Below, piece after piece: positions 54,360 through 63,757 of a stretch of 64,000 nt of DNA. The notes under the pieces were generated by a model. The model was given only the letters and a program-made list of their open reading frames with translations. It had not been told where the DNA came from and ran no database searches. The position numbers and the translations under genes were made by a program. Positions within the stretch are counted from its first letter, which is position 1; the number at the start of each line of letters is the position of its first letter. Origin of the DNA: Candidatus Sumerlaeota bacterium (GTDB lineage: Bacteria > Sumerlaeota > Sumerlaeia > MWCT01 > JAUWMI01). Location of the stretch: positions 1-64,000 of the forward strand of contig JAUWMI010000006.1 of assembly GCA_030613245.1 (NCBI GenBank), in the 5' to 3' direction.

Positions 54360-54629
54360 CTGGGGAGCTCGTATCGCAAAGGGAAACGCGGAAAGCGCCA
54401 ATCGGGCCGGGTGCTGTTGATGACTGCTCTGGTGCTGGTGATGGCAGGAATTGCAGTGCTCTACTGTGTGGTGCGGATGCGTCAGCTGGAAACCGAGAAC
54501 GATCGTCTGCGTAACGAGGTCAAATCCCTACAACACACTATGAACCAGAAGGATGCCGAGCTGGGCGACCTTCATGTGCGCGTAAAGATTCTGGAAAAGG
54601 GGACGATAAGAAAAGACTCCAACGAATAG
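54360..54629 (+). CDS. FtsB/FtsL-like septum protein, probable CTG start
   Basis: From a CTG at 54360-54362, preceded by AAGGAGGT with a five-base spacer, the product is 89 residues. It has a strongly basic cytoplasmic tail (GSSYRKGKRGKRQSGR), one membrane helix (VLLMTALVLVMAGIAVLYCV) and a coiled coil (RQLETENDRLRNEVKSLQ, then DAELGDLHVRVKILEK). That is the FtsB/FtsL/DivIC plan. No ATG, GTG or TTG lies between the in-frame stop at 54339 and the GTG at 54411, which has no ribosome-binding site and would remove the basic tail. A division role is inferred from architecture only. Confidence 0.65.
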   Translation: MGSSYRKGKRGKRQSGRVLLMTALVLVMAGIAVLYCVVRMRQLETENDRLRNEVKSLQHTMNQKDAELGDLHVRVKILEKGTIRKDSNE

Positions 54630-54883
54630 CAGCTCCACTATGGTTGGAGTACAGCGTTTGCCCAAGAGACTCACCTTTTGCGATATTCCCTGCTCTCATT
54701 TACCTTTCCTGCCTGTCTTCTCTCTTCCAAAATAGGTGGATTTTCTGAGCGACTCACCGTGCATATTGCACGCTGAGGGAAAGCCATTTGTATGCGTCAG
54801 CTGGTAAGACTACTGGCAAGAGTTTCTCTCTTGGTGATGGTAGCGAATCTGTTACTTCCGTACACTAGAATAGCACCAGCACA

Positions 54884-57175
54884 TTAGAGGAGATCCAGGG
54901 GATCCACGTCAATGCTAAGTGCCACCTTGCTTGTCATGCGAAGCTGGCTAAATTTCGTCAGGCTGGCATCCAGGAGGCGGTGTAGAGTACTGGTTCGCCC
55001 ATGGCGAATAAGCAGGCGCCAGCGATAGCGATTTCTCAATTTTGCAATGGGCGAGGGTGCAGGGCCGAGGATAGTAAGGCCCTTAAGGCCTTTCTGGTAC
55101 GCAAGGCTTTTTGCGATGTTGGCGAAGCGCTGAGCAACAGTGCGCGTAAGCTCTTCCTCAACGCCGGAAAACACAATTGAGATGAGCTTATAGTAGGGTG
55201 GAAAGCGAAGGATTTTGCGCACTCGCAGCTCCTTGACCGTGAATGCGTCGTAGTCTTGCTCAGTGGCTTTCACAATGCTGTAGTGGTGGGGGACGTAGGT
55301 CTGAATAATGACGTATCCGGGCTGAGGGCCTCGGCCCGTGCGCCCTGCAACCTGGGTGAGAAGCGAGAAGGTGCGTTCAGCGGAGCGGAAATCCGGCAGG
55401 TAGAGTGAGAAGTCTGCAGACACAACGCCCACCAGCGTAACGCGTTCGAGGTGGAACCCCTTGGCGATCATCTGCGTCCCAAGGATGATATCCACTTCCC
55501 CCTCGGTAATCATGCGCCACTTTTCAATGAACGACCCTCGGCGCGTTGTAGTGTCGAGATCCACGCGCACTACGCGTGCCTGAGGAAAGCGGTGCGCAAG
55601 CTCATTCTCCACCCGTTGGGTGCCCGCCCCAATCAATGTAACCTCAGAGCTATGGCACGCAGGGCAGACGTCCGGCTTCTTCATCCTGCGGGCGCAATAG
55701 TGGCAGACAAGCTGGTCACCCGCGCGATGGTAGGTCATGGTTATGTCGCAGGCGTCACACTTCACAATGTGGTTGCACTGGAGGCAGAGAAGGAAGTTCG
55801 AGAAGCCGCGGCGATTGAGAAACAGTATTACCTGCTCGTTGGCATCCAAGCGCTGCTGGATCGCCTGGACGAGTCGGGTGGAGAGGATCTGGGGATTATC
55901 TCTTTCCCTGAGTTCCTTGGTCATGTCAATGAGTTCAACAGAAGGTAGCGGCAGATTCTCCACACGTTTGGGCAGGGTTAGAACGGTGTACTTGTGAATG
56001 AGTGTGTTATAGTAGGATTCTAGGGAGGGGGTAGCGCTGCCGAGGATAACAACAGCGCCGCGCTGCTGACCCCGCATTACTGCAACGTCTCGCGTGTGGT
56101 AGCGTGGAGTGTCGTTCTGTTTATAGGTGTTTTCATGTTCTTCGTCCACGACGATGAGGCCGAGATCAGCAAACGGGCTGAAAACCGCCGAGCGTGCGCC
56201 GATGATGATAGCCACACGCCGCTGCTTGATTTTGCGCCAGAGATCGTACTTCTGGCCAATGGAGAGCTTACTGTGATAGACACCCACGATGTCACCAAAG
56301 CGGCTGCGAAAGCGATCCACGGTCTGTGGGGTGAGCGCAATCTCTGGAACGAGCACAATCGCCTGGCGGCCCTGAGCCAGTGCTTCGGCAATGGCCTGGA
56401 GGTACACTTCAGTTTTCCCGCTGCCTGTGATGCCATAGAGAAGAAAGGTATGGTGGCGGCGCTCATGCAGCGGTTGTAGAATCTTCTCCAGGGCCTCCTG
56501 TTGCCACGTGTTCAAAGTGAGTGCAGACGAACCAGGAGAAAGTGTGAGGTAGTCATCTTTGCGGTCTACGGGCTCCAGAGTTTCTTCCAGAATGTCCGCG
56601 TTAAGAAGGTTACGAATAACGGCAGGGCCCACCTGGAGGCGTGTGCGAAGCTCCGACGGTGCGATTGGTTCATTTGCGCTCTCAAGGAAAAAGGCGACCA
56701 CCTGGCGCTGTTTCGGGGTGAAGCGGTTCAGATCTGCGCGACCATTGCGCAGCTGCTTGGTGATCTGGGCAAAATTTGCCATACGCAGAAGGCGCTGGGT
56801 TTTTTCTGTGACGTCATGAAAGCCGATAAAAGAGATACAACTTAACGCTTCACCAAAGCCGCAGTAGTAATAGTCTGCCAGCCATTTGCCCAGCTCGATC
56901 AGATCCTCATCCACTGCAAAGTCCGGCGTGATCTGTGCAAGAATCTGCTTGATGGATTTCGCTTTCTTATCCGTGGAGAAGCTGACCACGCAGCCTGCAG
57001 CCTGGCGGCTGCGCACGGGAATGACCACCAGGCTTCCCTTCCGTATTGTGGCACGCAAATCATCGGGTATTGCATACTGATAGGTGGTGCGGATTGGTAG
57101 CTCCAGCGCAACATCCGCGTACGGATACTCAAGCGGACGAAGGTGCTCAGAGCTCTTGCTATTTGCAGAATGCAC
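54884..57175 (-). CDS. priA: Primosomal replication restart helicase PriA
   Basis: The 763-residue product carries an N-terminal 3'-end-binding domain (YADVALELPI), Walker A GITGSGKTEVY, Walker B DEEHENTYK, and the eight-cysteine zinc region with CLQCNHIVKCDAC, CHYCARRMKKPDVCPACHS. HQ/RGF follows in FLNRRGFSNF and QVAGRTGRG marks motif VI. Length is normal. It restarts stalled replication forks by loading the helicase. The neighbouring gene on the same strand is pilT, 389 bases upstream. Confidence 0.95.
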   Translation of the reverse strand: MHSANSKSSEHLRPLEYPYADVALELPIRTTYQYAIPDDLRATIRKGSLVVIPVRSRQAAGCVVSFSTDKKAKSIKQILAQITPDFAVDEDLIELGKWLADYYYCGFGEALSCISFIGFHDVTEKTQRLLRMANFAQITKQLRNGRADLNRFTPKQRQVVAFFLESANEPIAPSELRTRLQVGPAVIRNLLNADILEETLEPVDRKDDYLTLSPGSSALTLNTWQQEALEKILQPLHERRHHTFLLYGITGSGKTEVYLQAIAEALAQGRQAIVLVPEIALTPQTVDRFRSRFGDIVGVYHSKLSIGQKYDLWRKIKQRRVAIIIGARSAVFSPFADLGLIVVDEEHENTYKQNDTPRYHTRDVAVMRGQQRGAVVILGSATPSLESYYNTLIHKYTVLTLPKRVENLPLPSVELIDMTKELRERDNPQILSTRLVQAIQQRLDANEQVILFLNRRGFSNFLLCLQCNHIVKCDACDITMTYHRAGDQLVCHYCARRMKKPDVCPACHSSEVTLIGAGTQRVENELAHRFPQARVVRVDLDTTTRRGSFIEKWRMITEGEVDIILGTQMIAKGFHLERVTLVGVVSADFSLYLPDFRSAERTFSLLTQVAGRTGRGPQPGYVIIQTYVPHHYSIVKATEQDYDAFTVKELRVRKILRFPPYYKLISIVFSGVEEELTRTVAQRFANIAKSLAYQKGLKGLTILGPAPSPIAKLRNRYRWRLLIRHGRTSTLHRLLDASLTKFSQLRMTSKVALSIDVDPLDLL

Positions 57176-57564
57176 TGTTCACCACCTCTGATGCTTGCGG
57201 GAATTATTGCCTCGTAGCTGAGATCGTGGAAACGCGGGCTTGAACAGGATGTCCACATACGCCGCTGATGGATTCTACCACCCGACAGGAAGCTCGGCTG
57301 TGTAGCACGATCCCAAAACCAAACAGCAATGCCATGCTGTATACCATAGCATCATATTTTTTCTATCGTATAGGCATGGCCGAGACAAGGAAATTATGTG
57401 GGGAAGAGTTGAAGAATGGCGGTTTCTGCGCGAGGCCAGAGAAAAACCCACCCGATGACCGGGCGGGAATGAAAGGATGAAAAAGACCAGCACTTTATGA
57501 CCAGGTGCATAATGAGCACCAGGGATTTACATTTACAAAGATCTCTGCGGCGCTCCTCCGACAA
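57176..57564. other. Intergenic region between priA and pilT
   Basis: About 390 bases. A short stem CCCGATGACCGGG near 57449-57463 is too weak to call. No gene with both a ribosome-binding site and family signature was found; one 70-codon frame is discussed as rejected. Confidence 0.4.
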
Positions 57565-58659
57565 TCAGAAATTCCCCACAAGACCGCCCCGGTCTCCCTC
57601 TGAATAGCGGCCTGTCACATTGCGCCGGAACTTCGCTTCATCGTCGCAGTACTTCAGCCCCTCTTCAAATGTAATCTTCTTCGCACGGGCAAGCGCTACA
57701 AGCGACTGGTGGAAACTCTGCATGCCATCCTCCTGATTCAGGATGGCCTGCTTAATCTCGGTAATATGGCCTTCGCGGATACACTTAGTGACAATAGGTG
57801 AATTGATCATAATTTCGCAAGATGGAATGCGGCCAGTCTCATCTGCACTTCGCAAGAGCTGCTGTGACACGACGGCACGCAGGTTCAGTGAGAGCTGCTC
57901 GAGAATTAGCCGCTCATCGTCAGCAGTGAAGAAGTGGAGAATGCGGTTTATGGTCTGCACGGCATCCGGTGTGTGGAGGGTGCTGAGGACTAGGTGGCCG
58001 GTTTCTGCAGCAGTCAGCGCGGTTTTCGCAGTCTCGCGGTCGCGCATTTCGCCGATCAGAATCGCGTCGGGATCCTGGCGTAGAATGTGTTTGAGCGCTG
58101 TCTCAAAGGACTCGATGTCAACGCCGAGTTCCATCTGGTTGACAATACACTTGTTGTCTCGGTGAAGAAACTCGATAGGGTCTTCAATGGTGATGACATG
58201 TTCGCGTCGGGTGCGATTGATATGATGAATGATAGCGGCGAGTGTAGAAGATTTGCCACTGCCCGTGACACCGGTAACAAGGATCAGGCCCGTCCGATAG
58301 TCAGCGATCTTGCTTAGCACTGGCGGAAGATTGAGATCCTCAAATGTAGGAATGTTAATGCTTACAAGACGGGCGGCGAGACTAATCGAGCCGCGCTGGT
58401 GGAAAATATTGATACGATACCGCGCAATCCCGGGAATGCTGTACGAGAGATCCGCCGTACCCGCTATATCAAAGCTCTGACGTTTGCGGGCAGGAGTAAT
58501 GGTTTCCATTGCATCCTCGGTATCCTTGGGAGTAACCTTGTTGTGGTCCACGGGATGCAGAACGCCATTTATGCGAAACATAGGAGGGCTGCCGACCTTG
58601 AGGTGCAGGTCAGAAGCCTTCATCTTGATCATGGCTTCGAGCAGATGGTTAACGTCCAT
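57565..58659 (-). CDS. pilT: Twitching motility retraction ATPase PilT
   Basis: The 364-residue cytoplasmic ATPase powers pilus retraction. ASDLHLKVGSPP starts the N-domain, Walker A is GVTGSGKSS (near 129), the Asp box ITIEDPIEF and the His box GHLVLSTLHTPDAVQTINR follow, and AIRNLIRE is replaced here by KCIREGHITEIKQAI. EDGMQSFHQSLVALAR lies near the C-terminus. No PilB, PilC or PilU adjacent. A role with the pseudopilins in the window is plausible. Confidence 0.94.
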   Translation of the reverse strand: MDVNHLLEAMIKMKASDLHLKVGSPPMFRINGVLHPVDHNKVTPKDTEDAMETITPARKRQSFDIAGTADLSYSIPGIARYRINIFHQRGSISLAARLVSINIPTFEDLNLPPVLSKIADYRTGLILVTGVTGSGKSSTLAAIIHHINRTRREHVITIEDPIEFLHRDNKCIVNQMELGVDIESFETALKHILRQDPDAILIGEMRDRETAKTALTAAETGHLVLSTLHTPDAVQTINRILHFFTADDERLILEQLSLNLRAVVSQQLLRSADETGRIPSCEIMINSPIVTKCIREGHITEIKQAILNQEDGMQSFHQSLVALARAKKITFEEGLKYCDDEAKFRRNVTGRYSEGDRGGLVGNF

Positions 58660-58996
58660 GAGAAATTTTGTCTCCTAATCCGTTCATTTCCAAATATATA
58701 CCATATGGTCCCAAACGTCAATAATGATATCGGCATTTCTCACAAATTGATTAGCCGAAACTACCAGGCTTTTCTGCATACTCCTTGCGAGTTTATGTGG
58801 GAATAATACTGCGACACCGTGAATGGTGCGCACCGGAGGAAAAACAGCGAAAAAAATTGATGTTGATAATTTAATCATAGGCTTATATACGTCAGATGCC
58901 CTGATGCAATGGAACCCTAAGATAATTCTCTTTAGTAATGACCTTGTTGCTGAAGCCGCAGGCTCTCATTCAGACGTCCGTTAAAGGCGTTGGCTG
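58660..58996. other. Intergenic region upstream of pilT and the GT4 gene
   Basis: About 340 bases between divergent genes. AT-rich around 58850-58885, which could hold both promoters, but I see no clear -35/-10 pair. No repeat-family member. Confidence 0.4.
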
Positions 58997-60121
58997 ATGA
59001 AAATTCTCTATGATGCCAGGACCATCCGGCACGGCCGAACCGGGGTTGGAGTCTATACGTATAATCTGCTTCGCCATCTGTTAAAAATAGATGGCGAGAA
59101 TACTTATGCATGCCTGTTTCTGCGCGGCCAGGTGCCGACAGAGCTCCAGGGCCTGAGCGCCTGTGATCCCATCGAGGTGGGTGTAGATTATCAACATCAT
59201 CCATGCGGAGAAATCTGGGAAAATCTGCACCTGCCACATCTGGCACGGAAGCTGGGCTGTACGCTGCTGCATGGGCCGGCATTTTTAGTGCCCTGGGTGA
59301 AACGGAGATTGAAGATAGTTGTGACCCTTCACGACTTGATTGCCTACCGGATACCGCAGAACTATCGCTTTGCATATCGCAATTACCTGAAGGTGGCAAT
59401 CCGGCGCGCTGCACGCGTGGCAGACCGTATTATAGTTGATTCGCATTGCACCAAGCGCGATTTGCAAGAGATCCTCGGGGTACGAGAAGAGTTGATCGCA
59501 GTGGTGCATCTGGCACCATCGCCGGGATTCAGAGTTCTCGAGGACGCGGTGAAGGAGCAGAAACGGGCCGCCCATCAATTGCCAGCGCGATTTATTCTGT
59601 GCGTGGGCACGCTCGAACCGCGAAAGAATCAAATTGCCCTCGTCAAGGCATTTGAGATAGCGAAGCAGCGCAATGGTCTCCCGCACTCGCTGGTAATGGT
59701 TGGTGATATGGCGAAGGGAGGCGAGGCAGTTTCCCAGGCGATCAAGCGGTCACCCTATGCTGCCGACATCCAGCTGAGGTCCTATACAGCGGAAGAGAGC
59801 TTGCTCTATTTCTATAACTGTGCGGATCTGTTCGTATTCCCATCGCTGTACGAAGGGTTTGGGCTCCCACCGCTGGAAGCAATGGCGTGTGGAGTGCCAG
59901 TGATTGCGGGTCGGGTCGCCTCAGTGCCTGAGGTTGTGGGTGATGCCGCGATGCTGGTGGAGCCGACGAACGTAGAGGAGCTTGCGCATGCGATGGCGAA
60001 TATGCTCGCGGATGAGGATCAGCAGAGATTATGGCGCCAAAAGGGACTGCGGCACGTGACGAATTTTTCCTGGACGCGAACGGCGCGCGATACCCTGGCG
60101 GTCTATCGCGCAGTGGCTTAG
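58997..60121 (+). CDS. Glycosyltransferase family 4 (GT-B), second copy
   Basis: The 374-residue product has the acceptor loop [13 protein letters not shown] near the N-terminus, [11 protein letters not shown] at the domain hinge and [24 protein letters not shown] in the donor domain. These blocks parallel those of the enzyme at 10983, so the pair are probable paralogues acting on surface glycan. The ddl gene follows after 122 bases. Confidence 0.92.
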   Translation: MKILYDARTIRHGRTGVGVYTYNLLRHLLKIDGENTYACLFLRGQVPTELQGLSACDPIEVGVDYQHHPCGEIWENLHLPHLARKLGCTLLHGPAFLVPWVKRRLKIVVTLHDLIAYRIPQNYRFAYRNYLKVAIRRAARVADRIIVDSHCTKRDLQEILGVREELIAVVHLAPSPGFRVLEDAVKEQKRAAHQLPARFILCVGTLEPRKNQIALVKAFEIAKQRNGLPHSLVMVGDMAKGGEAVSQAIKRSPYAADIQLRSYTAEESLLYFYNCADLFVFPSLYEGFGLPPLEAMACGVPVIAGRVASVPEVVGDAAMLVEPTNVEELAHAMANMLADEDQQRLWRQKGLRHVTNFSWTRTARDTLAVYRAVA

Positions 60122-60204
60122 CAGTATGATTGAAAACATAGGCAATGCAGGGAACGGCTAGGCGGTCATAACTATTGCACCGATAGCGATTCTGACATTG
60201 GTGG

Positions 60205-60224
60205 TGCAGGCATCCGTGCCTGCA
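60205..60224. repeat. GCAGGCA-type hairpin upstream of ddl
   Basis: TGCAGGCA and TGCCTGCA form an eight-base stem with a TCCG loop; the sequence is related to the hairpin at 49784. Confidence 0.6.
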
Positions 60225-60243
60225 TTTTCCGAAAGGTAGCCTC

Positions 60244-61353
60244 ATGAATACTTCGAAGCGCAAAATTGTAGTACTCTGCGGCGGGCAATCGCCGGAGCAC
60301 GAGGTGTCAATCTCCTCGGGGCATACCTGCACGAAGGCGATGAGCCTGGAGAAGTATGCGGTAAAGCCGGTCTGCATCCGGCGCAATGGCGAATGGCAGA
60401 TCCCCACGTTCTTTATGACGAGTCCGAAGGACACCCAGGAGATCGAACCGCTGTTTGAGATTTTTCAGTCGCCGTCGCCGCCCCAAACGTCTCGGCTGAG
60501 AACTTACCCGCTGGTCAAGGCTCTCGAGCAGCTTTTAGCGGATCAGATTGATCTGGTCTTTATCGTTCTCCACGGCCCGTATGGTGAAGATGGCACGATC
60601 CAGGGGCTTTTCGATTTTCTCGGTGTTCCCTACCTCGGCTCGGGTGTGCCAGCAAGTGCCCTGGCCATGGACAAGATTCGCTGTCAGCAGCTCCTTGCGC
60701 ACAATCGGGTGCGCATTCCACGCTACGTGCCGCTTCAGCTGGATGAGGGTCACAAGATGACATTGACCCAATTGCGCCGCATCGAGTCGCAGCTCGGCTA
60801 TCCATGCATCGTGAAGCCCTCGCGCGCAGGTTCAAGCGTTGGTATGACCCTGGCGCACACGCGCGATCAGCTTCTCCACGGCCTGAAGATCGCCCAGAAG
60901 TTCGATACCGACATTCTCGCGGAACAACACATTCAGGGAACCGAAGTGACCTGTGGGCTTATCAATATTGTGGATGAATTAGGACGCAGAACTTTGCAGG
61001 CTTTGCCTCCTACCGAGATCATACCCCTGCACGCGGAGTTTTTTGACTATGACTCGAAGTACATCGCCGGCCGCAGCGATGAGATCACACCCGCGCGCCT
61101 CCCCGAGGAGATTCTCAAGAAGATTCAGAGCGTTGCGCGCCAGGTACACGTCTTGCTCGGGTGCGATGGGCTATCACGCGTGGATATGATTGTTAAGGAA
61201 GGCAAGCCGTATGTGATGGAGCTAAATACGATTCCCGGGATGACGCCTACCTCGCTACTGCCACAGGGGGCACAGGCTATAGGAATTGATTTCTCCCACC
61301 TACTGGATATTCTCATTACCTACGCACTTACCAGGCGAGGCAAACCAGAGTAA
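60244..61353 (+). CDS. ddl: D-alanine--D-alanine ligase
   Basis: The 369-residue ATP-grasp enzyme joins two D-alanines for peptidoglycan. SPEHEVSISSG contains the N-terminal substrate glutamate, LHGPYGEDGTIQGLFD is the classic loop, VKPSRAGSSVGMTL is the ATP-grasp lysine segment and MELNTIPGMTPTSLLPQGA lies in the metal/product site. AGGTAGCC precedes the ATG. It follows a glycosyltransferase on the same strand, consistent with a cell-envelope cluster. Confidence 0.95.
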   Translation: MNTSKRKIVVLCGGQSPEHEVSISSGHTCTKAMSLEKYAVKPVCIRRNGEWQIPTFFMTSPKDTQEIEPLFEIFQSPSPPQTSRLRTYPLVKALEQLLADQIDLVFIVLHGPYGEDGTIQGLFDFLGVPYLGSGVPASALAMDKIRCQQLLAHNRVRIPRYVPLQLDEGHKMTLTQLRRIESQLGYPCIVKPSRAGSSVGMTLAHTRDQLLHGLKIAQKFDTDILAEQHIQGTEVTCGLINIVDELGRRTLQALPPTEIIPLHAEFFDYDSKYIAGRSDEITPARLPEEILKKIQSVARQVHVLLGCDGLSRVDMIVKEGKPYVMELNTIPGMTPTSLLPQGAQAIGIDFSHLLDILITYALTRRGKPE

Positions 61354-61585
61354 CCCCGAAAAGCGGGGGGACAGCACCCTCGTTTCCGATTGACCACGTC
61401 CGTGATTTCAGAGATACTTAAGATGTTATGGTACGAATGCCTGACCGAGTTTTTTCAGGGGCCTGGAAGATATTTTAGGTCGCGTCTTGCGTCCGCGCAA
61501 GCCCGGCCGAAAACCTGAAGGAAGTACAAAATGAGGTCGCTGTGCTCGATTTTTCCAAAATATTCTTTGTTGTGGAGTCTATAAA

Positions 61586-62263
61586 TTGAAATTGCGCATC
61601 ATTATATGGTCAATTGTAGCATGCTTGCTTGCGCTTTTTATAGCCGTGTTTTCTAACTGGGAAAAGGCGCAGGTAAGGTACTACCTTTCTAGAATTGGTT
61701 TGCTTGGTGAAACGTCATTCAATGAAGAACTCCTAGGGCTGCGGGAGGACGGTGCTGCAGTTTTTGATATAGTAGATGTCCTCGCTGAAAATATTGACCT
61801 GCGGGGTCCGGTTTGGGGTATTGGGGATGTCTTGGATGCAAATCCTAAGCTGGTAGATTATATAGTGAAGAAGCTCAAATCTACGAATAATCCCTGGCAT
61901 AAAGCGATGCTCATTGATCTTTTGAGCCCCTATGCTAATAGAGCGGAAGTTTTTCCTATTTTGACAGATTCCTTGAAATCAAACAGTACAGTGATCAGAT
62001 TCACAACTGTTGAAGCTATTCATGATGCTTTTATTGACAATAGATTCAGTGAAGAACAGCAGAGGATTCTTGTTGAAACATTGGAAGAGTTAATGAGTGT
62101 CGTGAAAAAGGAAGAGGAGGAAAAGCTTTTCCGAATCAAGCTGGTGAAGGAGTTCATTAAGAGCGGCGGAGACAGACAACTGGTCTGCAATATACTGTAC
62201 GAGCATTATTTACGAACAAGAGGTGAGGATTCTTCTAGCACTAGTTCTCTGGATGGGAAATGA
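61586..62263 (+). CDS. Exported or membrane-anchored helical-repeat protein, unknown function
   Basis: The 225-residue product starts at TTG with GTGGAG about eight bases upstream. Residues 5-24 are a membrane or signal segment (IIIWSIVACLLALFIAVF). The rest is helical with HEAT-like pairs (LVDYIVKKLKSTNNP, MLIDLLSPYANRAEVFPIL, TVEAIHDAFIDNRFSEEQ). The C-terminus is Ser/Thr-rich. Codons are AT-richer than the neighbours. No function assigned; a scaffold role is a guess. Confidence 0.7.
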   Translation: MKLRIIIWSIVACLLALFIAVFSNWEKAQVRYYLSRIGLLGETSFNEELLGLREDGAAVFDIVDVLAENIDLRGPVWGIGDVLDANPKLVDYIVKKLKSTNNPWHKAMLIDLLSPYANRAEVFPILTDSLKSNSTVIRFTTVEAIHDAFIDNRFSEEQQRILVETLEELMSVVKKEEEEKLFRIKLVKEFIKSGGDRQLVCNILYEHYLRTRGEDSSSTSSLDGK

Positions 62264-62342
62264 GGACAGACGGTATTATTTTGAAGAAGCAACGAAATTA
62301 TATTAACAGGATAGCCAGGATACATAGGATGTCGGATTCGAA

Positions 62343-62414
62343 GGGGACAGGCTACTTTATAAAGTCGATAAAGACGCCAGGGGACGATGTAAAAAGTAGC
62401 CTGTCCCCCTTTTT
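62343..62414 (+). terminator. Long hairpin with T-run (GGGGACAGGCTACTTT arms)
   Basis: GGGGACAGGCTACTTT and AAAGTAGCCTGTCCCC make a perfect 16-base stem around a 34-base loop, followed by CTTTTT. It lies about 80 bases after the helical-repeat gene and just before the SGNH gene. The arms belong to a word (TAGCCTGTCCCC) that I have seen repeated in other uncultured genomes, so this may be a mobile repeat acting as terminator. Confidence 0.75.
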
Positions 62415-62425
62415 GACGTAGCGCC

Positions 62426-63640
62426 ATGAAGCTATCGCCACAAGTCAAGCGATCAATTCAGAATATTAGCCTCTGTGTAGGTTCTCTTATCCTTATTCTG
62501 TTCGTGCTTGAGATCGGGATGCGGGTTTATCTGTCGTGGAAGATAGGGAGTATGGGGGCATTGGCGGCGTACAAGTTTAATCCCCGGCGCAAGAACCTGA
62601 TACTGGCAGACATTTTCCAGACCCATCTGAACAAGCGAATTGTTTATGAGCTTGTGCCGAACCGAGAAGGGCAACTTGTAGGCGCGCCGCTTAAGATCAA
62701 TTCGCAGGGACTACGTGATCGCGATTATGCGGTAAAAAAACCTGCTGGGACTTTCCGTATTATCGGTTTGGGCGACTCGCTGTTATTTGGCTGGGGTGTG
62801 CCGGTGGAAGTGACTACTCTGAAGGCTCTGGAGCGGTTGCTGAATGAGGGATCACCACGGGTACGCTACGAGGTGATAAATTTTTCTGTGCCCGGATATA
62901 ATACGGTCATGGAGGTTGAGACACTGAAGCGTAAGGCGCTGGCGTACGAGCCAGACGCAGTGATCATACTGTTTTGCGGCAATGATATAAACGTGCCAGC
63001 CTTCTTACAGAAACGGCCAAACCTGCTCAGTCTTGGACGCTGCTACCTTCTGGAGTGGGTCGCAGCCGCGACATCCGGAGGCAATCAGGCTCTGGTGAAA
63101 ACGCTCTATGAGGTCCAGCTCATCCAGCCCGGGGATATTTTCACGGAACGCGACCTCATGAGTCTTACGCCGGATTCCAGGCGCGTACCTCCTGCCTATC
63201 GCCATCTGGTCGGATTGAAAAACTACACCAAAGCATTGGAGGAGCTCCAGCGACTGGCCAAAAATCATGGCTTCCCGGTGCTCATGACCTTCACGTGGGG
63301 GGACCTGGAAGAGTGGCTGGACGACAAGAATGCAGATGCCCTGATTGAGCAGTACCTGGAAGATTGGCCATTTTACCGTATCAATTACCGCTTTGGATTC
63401 CACGTTGTTGACACGCTGCAGGATCAGCTGGCGTACCTGCGTCGTCACGGGCTGCGGTCGCAGGCGTTCCGGGTGTCTGAGAATGATCCACATCCCAATC
63501 GGGTCCAGCATCATCTGATTGCACTGACACTGTACCGCACGCTTGTTGAGCAGGACTTAATCCCCGATGCTGAACAGCGCAAGCCACGACTGGCGGCGCA
63601 ATTGGAACGGCTGCAAAACAGCATTGCTCCACCACAATAG
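62426..63640 (+). CDS. SGNH/GDSL hydrolase, membrane-anchored
   Basis: The 404-residue product has an N-terminal membrane anchor (ISLCVGSLILILFVLEIGMRV), then block I LGDSLLFGWGV with nucleophile Ser, block III FCGNDIN and block V DPHPNRVQHHLIA with catalytic Asp and His. The fold hydrolyses or transfers acyl groups; anchored envelope members often modify exopolysaccharide or peptidoglycan acetylation. The neighbouring ddl and GT4 genes fit a cell-surface role. Substrate unknown. Confidence 0.88.
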   Translation: MKLSPQVKRSIQNISLCVGSLILILFVLEIGMRVYLSWKIGSMGALAAYKFNPRRKNLILADIFQTHLNKRIVYELVPNREGQLVGAPLKINSQGLRDRDYAVKKPAGTFRIIGLGDSLLFGWGVPVEVTTLKALERLLNEGSPRVRYEVINFSVPGYNTVMEVETLKRKALAYEPDAVIILFCGNDINVPAFLQKRPNLLSLGRCYLLEWVAAATSGGNQALVKTLYEVQLIQPGDIFTERDLMSLTPDSRRVPPAYRHLVGLKNYTKALEELQRLAKNHGFPVLMTFTWGDLEEWLDDKNADALIEQYLEDWPFYRINYRFGFHVVDTLQDQLAYLRRHGLRSQAFRVSENDPHPNRVQHHLIALTLYRTLVEQDLIPDAEQRKPRLAAQLERLQNSIAPPQ

Positions 63641-63654
63641 CTCAATCAAATAAC

Positions 63655-63682
63655 GCCACAGAGTCACAGAGACGCAGAGGTC
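63655..63682. repeat. CACAGAG-type short repeat
   Basis: GCCACAGAGTCACAGAGACG followed by CAGAGG resembles the tandems at 7358 and 7760. Confidence 0.5.
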
Positions 63683-63757
63683 TCGGCTGCTATACTATGT
63701 GCAGTGGACACTTTCATTCAACACATAGGGAGATGCTACGCTACAAATGGGTGGGGA

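Noticed and set aside
57268-57480. A 70-codon frame with a CGEELKNGGFC segment between priA and pilT
   Set aside because: The Cys spacing recalls small zinc motifs but there is no ribosome-binding site and the flanks do not look coding, so I could not support it.
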